Positions 53,612-64,000 of a DNA stretch of 64,000 nucleotides are shown here, piece by piece. The position numbers and the translations under genes are program-made. The DNA comes from Planctomycetota bacterium (GTDB taxonomy: Bacteria; Planctomycetota; SZUA-567). The notes under the pieces were generated by a model. That model saw nothing but the letters and a program-made list of their open reading frames with translations. It did no database searches and had not been told where the DNA came from. How positions within the stretch are numbered: position 1 is the first letter of the stretch; the number at the start of each line of letters is the position of its first letter. The stretch spans positions 1 to 64,000 of the forward strand of contig JAISJR010000054.1 in the NCBI GenBank assembly GCA_031261425.1, in the 5' to 3' direction.

Positions 53612-53672
53612 CAATTAACAATTAACAATTAACAATTAACAATTAAAAATTACGAATTGGGGGGGGGCGTTG
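53590..53672. repeat. Poly-G tract, AATTAAC tandem repeat and second G-run
   Basis: Fourteen G (53590-53603) end the kinase/HD-GYP gene; five or more AATTAAC words follow; then nine G at 53659-53667. The G-runs are likely slippage sites or sequencing trouble spots. Confidence 0.8.
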
Positions 53673-53779
53673 AATACGCCCAAATTGCAATAATTTTTTG
53701 GCGTTAAAGAACGCTTATTTTTAAGCCGAAAACGAATACAATGCCACCGGATTACGATTTCTTTGACGAGGTGATGCCG

Positions 53780-54076
53780 ATGCTCCGCCAACACGCCGCT
53801 ACAACTTTTCGCTTCCCCACGCCGGAGTTTCGCGACCTTATCGACTCCGCCGCTCAAATTCGCGGAATGACTAGCGCCGCGTTTATCTTGGCGGCGGCAA
53901 AAAAAGAAGCCGAAAAAATCATCGGCGAGCCACCGCTTGAAAATGCCGGTCGTTGGGAACTCTCCGCCGAGGAATCGAGGCGCGTCGCCGAGGCGTTGCT
54001 AAACCCGCGCCCAATTTCGCCGCGAATGAAATCTCTGACCCGGCACCGCAAAAAATTCACGCGAAGCGCCCAATGA
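53780..54076 (+). CDS. RHH (DUF1778/TacA-like) antitoxin
   Basis: A 98-residue protein whose N-terminal half (TTFRFPTPEFRDLIDSAAQIRG, TSAAFILAAAKKEAEKII) is a ribbon-helix-helix DUF1778 domain that binds operator DNA; the C-terminal half (WELSAEESRRVAEALLNPRP) would neutralise the toxin. I chose ATG 53780 because AGGTGA lies just upstream; ATGs at 53774 and 53741 are possible. Its stop overlaps the toxin start (ATGA). Such pairs repress their own promoter. Confidence 0.88.
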   Translation: MLRQHAATTFRFPTPEFRDLIDSAAQIRGMTSAAFILAAAKKEAEKIIGEPPLENAGRWELSAEESRRVAEALLNPRPISPRMKSLTRHRKKFTRSAQ

Positions 54077-54582
54077 CTATCATCGAATTCATCGCCGACT
54101 TTGACCGCGCCGCTTTCGATTGCGGCGACGAGACGCTTAACTCCTACCTCCGCGAACGCGCCGGACAAGACCGCCGCCGCGGCTTAAACCAAACATATTT
54201 GCTGATTGACGACCAAAAATTAATCGGGTTTTATACCGTTTCGCCCCACACGCTCGCCATGCGCGAATTACCGTCCAAAACGGCGAAAAAGTTTCCCGCC
54301 CATTTGCTTTTACCGTGCTACCTCATCGGTCGCTTGGCGGTGGATAAATCGCGACAAGGACAAGGTTTAGGCAAGTTATTGCTCGGCGAAGCGCTACGTG
54401 TTATCGCCCTAACCGCCCAAAAAGTCGGCGGCTATTGCGCCGTGGTGGACGCGAAAAACGACCGCGCCCAAGCGTTCTACGAAAATTACGATTTCCGCCC
54501 CACTGCGGAAAACTCGCGCCGCTTGTTTTTACCCATCGCTGAAATTGACCCGAAACTTTTGACCTTGCCCCCTCTTGCTTGA
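54073..54582 (+). CDS. GNAT acetyltransferase toxin, TacT-like
   Basis: A 169-residue GCN5-type acetyltransferase. FDCGDETLNSYLRERAGQD at the N-terminus and LIGFYTVSPHTLAM are typical of TacT/AtaT toxins, which acetylate the amino group of charged tRNA and stop translation. The acetyl-CoA loop is IGRLAVDKSRQGQGLGKLLL near residue 95, and the catalytic tyrosine is expected in AQAFYENYDFRP. It overlaps the RHH antitoxin gene by four bases, as in other TacAT modules. Confidence 0.92.
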   Translation: MTIIEFIADFDRAAFDCGDETLNSYLRERAGQDRRRGLNQTYLLIDDQKLIGFYTVSPHTLAMRELPSKTAKKFPAHLLLPCYLIGRLAVDKSRQGQGLGKLLLGEALRVIALTAQKVGGYCAVVDAKNDRAQAFYENYDFRPTAENSRRLFLPIAEIDPKLLTLPPLA

Positions 54583-54672
54583 TACCTAACGCTTGTTTTG
54601 CCGCTTGCATCTCAATTTCACATTACTACGTTGTTTCGCGCCGTTGGCGCGACGGTTCGATTAGGAGCACCT

Positions 54673-55962
54673 ATGAATTACGAGCATCCGCGCGAGTTGT
54701 TGACGCAGACCTTGCGCCGTCTTTACGATTGCGGTATGACCACGACTTCCGGCGGCAATTTGTCGGTGCGCGACGCCGAGGGCAACATTTGGATTACGCC
54801 CAGCCGCATCGACAAGGCGACGTTGCGCCCCGACGACATCGTTAAAATCACGCCGCAGGGCGAGGCGCGCGGTCGCCACGCGCCGAGTTGCGAACTGCCG
54901 TTTCACCGGTTGGTTTATGCGAAACGCGCCGACGCGCGGGCGGTTTTGCACGCCCATTCGCCGGCGATTACCGCGTTTTGCTTGGTCGGACAAACGCCGA
55001 ACGTCGAATTGTTGCCGGGCGGAAAATTGACGTGCGGCAAAATCGCGTCCGTCGGCTACGCCACGCCGGGGTCGGAAAAATTAGCCGAATTGGTCGCCGC
55101 CGAATTGGCGTCCGGCGCCGACGCGGTGCTGATGGCGAACCACGGCGTCGCCGCCGTCGGTAAAAATCTCGCGCAGGCGTTCGCGCGGGTCGAGGCGCTG
55201 AACTTTATCGCGCAAATGCAAATCAACGCGACCAATCTCGGCGAAACCGCGCCGTTTTTGCGCACCTCCGCGCCGGTTGACTGGACGGAATTTGTCCCGC
55301 CGCCGCCGTTGCCGCTTGAATGTGAAATCCGCGCCGACATCGCCGTTTTTTGCGCGCGCGCCTACCGGCAACGGCTGATTTTCAGCGGACATTCGTTTTT
55401 CGCGGCGCGATTGGGCGACGCGGGCGACGACGATTTTTTGATAACGCCGACCGACTACGACCCGCAAAAATTGACGGCGGCGGAAATCGTCCGCGTCAAA
55501 GACGGCAAGCGCGAAGCCGGCAAACGTCCGGCGCGAAGCGCGCGCCTGTTCCGCGAAATTTTCCGCCAACACCCGTGGACGGGCGCGGTCGCCATCGCGC
55601 GCTCGCCGGCGGTAACGACTTTCGCGCTGACGAAAACGCCGCTCGACTGCCGCGCCATTCCCGAAAGTTATATGGTGTTGCGCGACGTGCCGCTCGTGAG
55701 CAGTGAAATCTGCCTCGACCGTCCGGCGGAATTGGTCGCGCAATTAAATCCGGCGCGACCGGCGCTGATGATTGAAAATTACGGCTTGCTCGCGACGGGC
55801 AAAAATTTAGCGGAGGTCTTCGACCGGTTGGAAGTGGCGGAATTTACGGCGCGGGCGTTGCTTGCGGCGCAACGGTTAGGCAAACCGCAAACCATCGGCG
55901 ACGCGCCCATCGCGGAAATCGTGGCGGAGTTCAAACTGCCGAGTTTAGAGTTGAGAGTTTAG
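54673..55962 (+). CDS. Tandem class II aldolase/adducin-domain protein
   Basis: A 429-residue protein with two consecutive class II aldolase domains. Domain 1 (1-215) is complete: TTTSGGNLSVRD, the acidic residue in CELPFHRLVY, zinc histidines in VLHAHSPAITAF and ANHGVAAVG. Members act on fuculose- or rhamnulose-phosphate type sugars. Domain 2 (225-420) keeps RLIFSGHSFFAARL and LMIENYGLLATGKNL but has ARSPAV where HAHSP is expected, so it has lost zinc ligands and is probably structural. AGGAG precedes ATG 54673. The last residues LELRV and the stop come from a family B repeat. Confidence 0.88.
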   Translation: MNYEHPRELLTQTLRRLYDCGMTTTSGGNLSVRDAEGNIWITPSRIDKATLRPDDIVKITPQGEARGRHAPSCELPFHRLVYAKRADARAVLHAHSPAITAFCLVGQTPNVELLPGGKLTCGKIASVGYATPGSEKLAELVAAELASGADAVLMANHGVAAVGKNLAQAFARVEALNFIAQMQINATNLGETAPFLRTSAPVDWTEFVPPPPLPLECEIRADIAVFCARAYRQRLIFSGHSFFAARLGDAGDDDFLITPTDYDPQKLTAAEIVRVKDGKREAGKRPARSARLFREIFRQHPWTGAVAIARSPAVTTFALTKTPLDCRAIPESYMVLRDVPLVSSEICLDRPAELVAQLNPARPALMIENYGLLATGKNLAEVFDRLEVAEFTARALLAAQRLGKPQTIGDAPIAEIVAEFKLPSLELRV

Positions 55963-56039
55963 CAGTGGTTGCGCTTCGCGCGTCTTTAACGTAAAAACTC
56001 CATACACTAAACTCTAAACTTTCAACTCTCAACTCTCAA
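55940..56039. repeat. Family B palindromic element
   Basis: GAGTTTAGAGTTGAGAG words starting inside the aldolase gene, core GCGCTTCGCGCGTCTTTAAC, and inverted CTAAACTTTCAACTC words ending about 12 bases before the PaaK-like gene. Confidence 0.85.
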
Positions 56040-56050
56040 ATGAGGTTCTT

Positions 56051-57391
56051 ATGTCCGAAGAAATGTGGAGCGACCGGAATTCGCCGGTGCATCCGGTCAG
56101 CGCGCCGGATTATTTGCCGCTTGACCAATTGCGCGTGATGCAATTGGCGCGGCTGAAAGCCGTCGTCAAACGCACTTACGACAAAGTCGCGCATTTCCGG
56201 CAGAAATGCGAGCGGCAAAACGTCGCGCCCGACTCGTTGCAAACACTCGCCGATTTGCGGCTGTTTCCGTTCACCGCGAAAACCGACTTGCGCGACACCT
56301 ATCCGTTCGGCTTGTTCGCCAGCGAAATGTCCGACATCACGCGCCTGCACGCCTCGTCCGGCACCACCGGCAAACCGATTGTCGTCGCCTACACGCGGGG
56401 CGACATCGGCGTTTGGGCGGAAGGCGTGGCGCGGGCGCTCGCGGCGGGGGGCGTGCGGCGCGGCGACGTGTTGCACAACGCCTACGGCTACGGCTTGTTC
56501 ACCGGCGGTCTGGGCTTGCACTACGGCGCGGAAAAATTGGGCGCGACGGTCATTCCGGTTTCCGGCGGCAACACCGAGCGGCAAGTGATGCTCCTGCACG
56601 ATTTCGGCGCCAACGCCGTCTCCTGCACGCCGAGTTATTTTCTGCACCTCATCGACGCCGCCGGCAAAATGAAAATTGATTTGCGTCAAGAGCCGTTGCG
56701 GGTCGGCTTTTTCGGCGCCGAACCGTGGACGGACGCAATGCGCGCCCACATCGAAGACGCGGCGGGAATTCACGCGCTCGACATTTACGGCTTGTCGGAA
56801 ATTTCGGGACCGGGCGTCGCGCAAATGTGTTTGCACAAACGCGGAATGCACATTTGGGAAGACCATTTTTATCCCGAAATCATCGACCCGGACACGCTCG
56901 AAGTTTTGCCCGCCGGCGCCGAGGGCGAACTCGTCATCACCACGCTCACCAAAGAGGCGTTCCCGATGATTCGCTACCGCACGCGCGACATCACGTCGTT
57001 GCTGACCGAGCCGTGTCCGTGCGGACGGACGATGCGGCGGATAGCGCGGATTGGACGGCGGTCGGACGATATGTTTATCATTCGCGGCGTGAACGTGTTC
57101 CCGTCGCAGATTGAATCGGGCTTGCTGTCGGTCGAGGGCGTGTTGCCGCACTACCGCATCATTTTACGGAAAGGGGAAAGCGGCTTGGACGAATTGCTCG
57201 TCGAAGTGGAAATCCCCGCCGACGAATTCACCGACCGCGTGCGCGACATTGAGCAGTTGCGGCAACGCCTCGCGAAAGCGATTGAGAATATCATCAACAT
57301 TCGCGCCGACGTGCGCTTAGTCGAAGCCCACTCGCTCCCGCGCAGTGAAGGTAAAATCAAGCGGCTGTTCGACGAGCGGCAGAAAAGTTAA
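56051..57391 (+). CDS. paaK: Phenylacetate-CoA ligase-type enzyme
   Basis: A 446-residue ANL ligase of the PaaK family, forming aryl-CoA via an adenylate. The start YLPLDQLRVMQLARLKAVVKRTYDKV is typical; the ATP loop is LHASSGTTGKPIVVAYT near residue 100; IYGLSEISGPG near 255; MIRYRTRDITSLL near 310; the C-terminal GKIKRLFDER holds the expected lysine. In anaerobes without aerobic phenylacetate breakdown, PaaK homologues often activate phenylacetate or indoleacetate made in amino-acid fermentation; that role is inferred. The start follows TGAGGTTCTT. Confidence 0.93.
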   Translation: MSEEMWSDRNSPVHPVSAPDYLPLDQLRVMQLARLKAVVKRTYDKVAHFRQKCERQNVAPDSLQTLADLRLFPFTAKTDLRDTYPFGLFASEMSDITRLHASSGTTGKPIVVAYTRGDIGVWAEGVARALAAGGVRRGDVLHNAYGYGLFTGGLGLHYGAEKLGATVIPVSGGNTERQVMLLHDFGANAVSCTPSYFLHLIDAAGKMKIDLRQEPLRVGFFGAEPWTDAMRAHIEDAAGIHALDIYGLSEISGPGVAQMCLHKRGMHIWEDHFYPEIIDPDTLEVLPAGAEGELVITTLTKEAFPMIRYRTRDITSLLTEPCPCGRTMRRIARIGRRSDDMFIIRGVNVFPSQIESGLLSVEGVLPHYRIILRKGESGLDELLVEVEIPADEFTDRVRDIEQLRQRLAKAIENIINIRADVRLVEAHSLPRSEGKIKRLFDERQKS

Positions 57392-57420
57392 AGTCGAAAT
57401 AGTGAGCGTGAATCGCGATA

Positions 57421-57462
57421 AAAACAAAAAAAACGCCCTGTCAAGCGAACTTGACAGGGCGT
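57421..57462 (-). terminator. rRNA operon intrinsic terminator
   Basis: A perfect 13-base stem ACGCCCTGTCAAG with a 4-base loop; on the minus strand it is followed by TTTTTTTTG. It begins 8 bases after the 5S gene. Confidence 0.92.
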
Positions 57463-57469
57463 AAATAAG

Positions 57470-57577
<108 letters not shown>

Positions 57578-57810
57578 AAATCCCGTTGAACGATGACTTT
57601 TTATCCACCTTAACCAAACGGCAGACCGCAAAAGTCATTAAAAATCAACAATCAAAACGGTTAGAATTTTTATTCCGCATTCATCAAGAATTAGTTAATT
57701 TAACGCCTGCTCGTGCGAACGTCATATTCGTTAATTCGTTCATACCCACCTAAATCTTAATCTCAAAATGCTCGAAGCCAAATGAGCGGCAAGAGCAAAA
57801 AAGTTGCGAT

Positions 57811-60725
<2,915 letters not shown>

Positions 60726-60989
60726 ACAACATTTTCGCTCTCGCGCTAGGTTGCGATTATCAATTTAGGTAACGATATGAGTTTGCACGTTACAAAATTC
60801 TCAGCGTTTCACTCAACTAATTCTCGATTTATCTTAGGATGGTCGGCTTGCTATCGACAGCAATCCGCATCCTGCACAAGACAAACGCAGAATTTATTTT
60901 TTCTAACCGTTTGATTGTCAAAAAACCATTGCGGCGCAACAAAGGCGCCTGTAACAAAATTATTTAACCCTAAAATTCTTTGGAAAAAC

Positions 60990-61066
60990 TGGTGGGCCTG
61001 AATGGATTCGAACCATTGGCCTCGTCCTTATCAGGGACGCGCTCTAACCAACTGAGCTACAAGCCC
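60990..61066 (-). tRNA. tRNA-Ile (anticodon GAT)
   Basis: A 77-base tRNA including an encoded CCA; acceptor GGGCTTG/CAGGCCC; anticodon loop CTGATAA. It lies between tRNA-Ala and 23S. Confidence 0.97.
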
Positions 61067-61074
61067 GACAACCT

Positions 61075-61150
61075 TGGTGGAGGCGCACGGGTTCGAACCG
61101 AGGACCTCCTGCTTGCAAAGCAGGTGCTCTGCCAATTGAGCTACACCCCC
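61075..61150 (-). tRNA. tRNA-Ala (anticodon TGC)
   Basis: A 76-base tRNA including an encoded CCA; acceptor GGGGGTG/CGCCTCC; anticodon loop TTTGCAA. First tRNA after 16S, so the order is Ala-Ile rather than the more familiar Ile-Ala. Confidence 0.97.
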
Positions 61151-61238
61151 GAAACTGCAATTAACGGTCAACAATCAAATGAACGGAATCATTACTGTTC
61201 ATCGTTAATTAGTTCGTTGCTCACAGCATAAAAAGAAA

Positions 61239-61251
61239 ATGGGTAGCCATA
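61239..61251 (-). other. 3-prime half of the 16S processing stem
   Basis: Thirteen bases here are perfectly complementary in the transcript to 63034-63046 upstream of 16S (ATGGGTAGCCATA on the plus strand here). Together they form the long stem that RNase III normally cuts to release pre-16S RNA. Confidence 0.75.
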
Positions 61252-61347
61252 GTCAGTAAGCATTGTCGATTTCAGCGGCATTAGACCTCGTGGGACGGAT
61301 AATTGCTTATCCGCTATCCCGAGGGACTGTTGCCACCGTCTAAGTTG

Positions 61348-62890
<1,543 letters not shown>

Positions 62891-63033
62891 AAAGATTTGT
62901 AACGCGCTTACGCGCATTTGTTCTGGCTTAAGATGGCGTTTCACCGGCTAAAGTGAAAACCATCGTCGCTTTGCTCATCAAATTGAATTGATGAAGTTTG
63001 TTTCTTTAACTTTTAAAGCATACTTAAAGAACG

Positions 63034-63046
63034 TATGGCTACCCAT
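63034..63046 (-). other. 5-prime half of the 16S processing stem
   Basis: Perfect complement of 61239-61251 in the transcript. Next to it (63010-63030, minus strand) is GTATGCTTTAAAAG, which may be the boxA antitermination site. Confidence 0.7.
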
Positions 63047-63150
63047 CGATTTTCAAAAATCACTCGCCGGAACGAAGCCGGCACGTTTTGCACAATTAAC
63101 TTTTCGGTCAATTTTAACCTTTATCGACCGTTCGCCGCGTTTAGAGAGAG

Positions 63151-63180
63151 AAAAAAAATCGCCCATCCTTTTTGAATGGG
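63151..63180 (-). terminator. Terminator-like hairpin in the rRNA leader
   Basis: On the minus strand CCCATTC, a five-A loop, GGATGGG, then CGATTTTTTTT. It lies about 120 bases after the predicted rRNA promoter and 260 bases before 16S, so it would need antitermination or act as an attenuator. Confidence 0.55.
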
Positions 63181-63309
63181 TGCTTCAAGCAACCTCTACC
63201 GAACTTGATTGTCTTGGCGCGGGGCGATTGGTTAGTCAGCAATCACTGCTGTCGCGTTCGTTTAATCGCACCGTGTTTCTCACGTCCCCTTACCGGCGAA
63301 GTGGCGCAA

Positions 63310-63337
63310 ATGGTATGACTTATTTTTTTCGAGTCAA
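63310..63337 (-). promoter_or_regulatory. Predicted rRNA operon promoter with UP element
   Basis: TTGACT (63332-63337) and TACCAT (63310-63315) are spaced by 16 bases on the minus strand. Immediately upstream (63342-63372) are A-tracts (TAAAAAAAATAAAAAAAACC) like an UP element. The start point would be near 63303. Confidence 0.55.
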
Positions 63338-63371
63338 CAGGAAAATTCGGTTTTTTTTATTTTTTTTAATC

Positions 63372-63630
63372 GCGGGAAAAACCGCGAAAAACCGGCGTTT
63401 TTTGCGCGCGCGAACTTTTTCGTCGCCTTTGCCAACCGCCTTTCCCGCGCGTTTTTTGCGCCGCTTTTTTCGTCGCCGTTATCGCGCTCTCCGCTCTTCC
63501 TTAATTTCCTTTCCTCTCTTAAATCCCTTAATCGCCTTGATGCCGTCGCGCTCGTTGCTTGCGGCGAAACGGCGCATATAACGGCGCTTCCCTTAATCAT
63601 TTTAACCCTCTTAATCCCCTTAAACTCCTT
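63372..63630. other. Intergenic region between the rRNA promoter and the AlkD-like gene
   Basis: It holds a CGCGG/CCGCG hairpin with flanking A/T runs at about 63374-63395, purine/pyrimidine-biased DNA, and CTTAAT(C)CC words at 63500-63630 that look like another repeat family arm. No gene seen. Confidence 0.5.
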
Positions 63631-64000
63631 ATGCCGTCCTTTCATTCCGCCGCTGAAATTAAGCGCTATTTGACCGCCGCCGCCGAACCGCGCTACCGTG
63701 ATTTTCAACTGAAAATTACGCCGGACGCGAAAAATTTACTCGGCGTGCGGACGCCGCAATTGCGCGCGCTCGCCGACGCCGTTGCCCGCGACGAAAACGC
63801 GGCGGCGGCGTTGCTGGCGCGGCAGGATTTTTCAACGTTTGAGGAAACGTTGTTATTCGGTTTTGTCGCCGGTCTGCGGCGCGAACCGCTCGCGACCGTC
63901 GAAAAATATATTGAAACTTACGTCGCGCACATCGACAACTGGGCGCTGTGCGACGGCTTTTGCTCAGCGCTGAAAATCGCGCGGCGCGAGCCGGCGGCGA
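63631..64000 (+). CDS. DNA alkylation repair protein, AlkD-like (truncated by window end)
   Basis: The first 123 codons of a gene that runs off the window. It begins MPSFHSAAEIKRYLTAAAEP and contains LGVRTPQLRALADAVARDE, FEETLLFGFVAGLRRE and HIDNWALCDGFCSALK, matching the AlkD family of HEAT-repeat glycosylases that excise alkylated purines. The LGVRTPxLR and NWAxCDxFCxxLK motifs are diagnostic. No Shine-Dalgarno sequence is visible: the region before the ATG is pyrimidine-rich repeat DNA (TTAAACTCCTT). It is divergent from the rRNA operon. Confidence 0.82.
   Translation, partial: MPSFHSAAEIKRYLTAAAEPRYRDFQLKITPDAKNLLGVRTPQLRALADAVARDENAAAALLARQDFSTFEETLLFGFVAGLRREPLATVEKYIETYVAHIDNWALCDGFCSALKIARREPAA

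Noticed and set aside
1608-56039. Short direct repeats in gaps as possible CRISPR arrays
   Set aside because: The repeated words are 7-9 bases, contiguous without unique spacers, and arranged as inverted arms; no cas genes are present.

Overview
The window reads as chromosomal DNA of a Gram-negative, probably anaerobic or gut/sediment-type bacterium. Evidence: LPS-assembly lipoprotein LptE, a fused SecDF with YajC, an RND pump, a large 2-hydroxyacyl-CoA dehydratase activase-type protein, and the MEP isoprenoid enzyme Dxr. A 59-residue CC/CPRC zinc-ribbon protein of a type I associate with the PVC superphylum, and a fused SecDF, make a Lentisphaerota/Kiritimatiellota-like relative my best guess. 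This is only an inference: the 16S gene carries the ordinary EUB338 site rather than the planctomycete or verrucomicrobial variants. Coding DNA is GC-rich with heavy GCG/CGC codon use; the gaps are AT-rich and packed with repeats.

Layout. 1-13 kb: a secreted repeat protein, proC, a zinc-ribbon miniprotein, an uncharacterised 473-aa protein, a metallophosphoesterase, dnaB, ndk, a TPR-like membrane protein, HEAT-repeat and LptE genes, a LysM protein and dxr. 13-24 kb: yajC-secDF, then an RND efflux adaptor and pump separated by about 2.3 kb that holds a PIN toxin pair, a transposon-like repeat with a 9-bp target duplication, and a CfiA/CcrA-like subclass B1 metallo-beta-lactamase of foreign character; a Phd/VapC pair follows. 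24-38 kb: a structured RNA candidate, a nuclease-like protein, tsaB, folE, a TPR protein, a STAS/SpoIIE signalling pair, tRNA-Leu, a DUF4350-type protein, an acyl-CoA synthetase, ribBA and a type II restriction-modification pair. 38-57 kb: sugar sensing and use (two sugar-binding proteins around a hybrid histidine kinase, a ROK kinase, manA), the activase-type protein, a very large histidine kinase/HD-GYP fusion, a TacAT-type RHH/GNAT module, a tandem class II aldolase and a PaaK-type CoA ligase. 57-63 kb: a complete rRNA operon on the minus strand (16S, tRNA-Ala, tRNA-Ile, 23S, 5S) with promoter, processing stem and terminator, and finally a truncated AlkD-like gene.

The most unusual feature is the repeat content. 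At least eight families of inverted-arm elements fill almost every gap; in several families the arms are made of tandem 7-9-base words, and four of them share a core around GCGAAGCG. Some are nested in others, one has a target-site duplication, and some supply stop codons and C-terminal residues to genes. Separately, a 15-bp unit encoding pentapeptides such as LDGAR occurs inside at least five unrelated coding regions, in both orientations and without breaking the frame. I know of no description of this combination.
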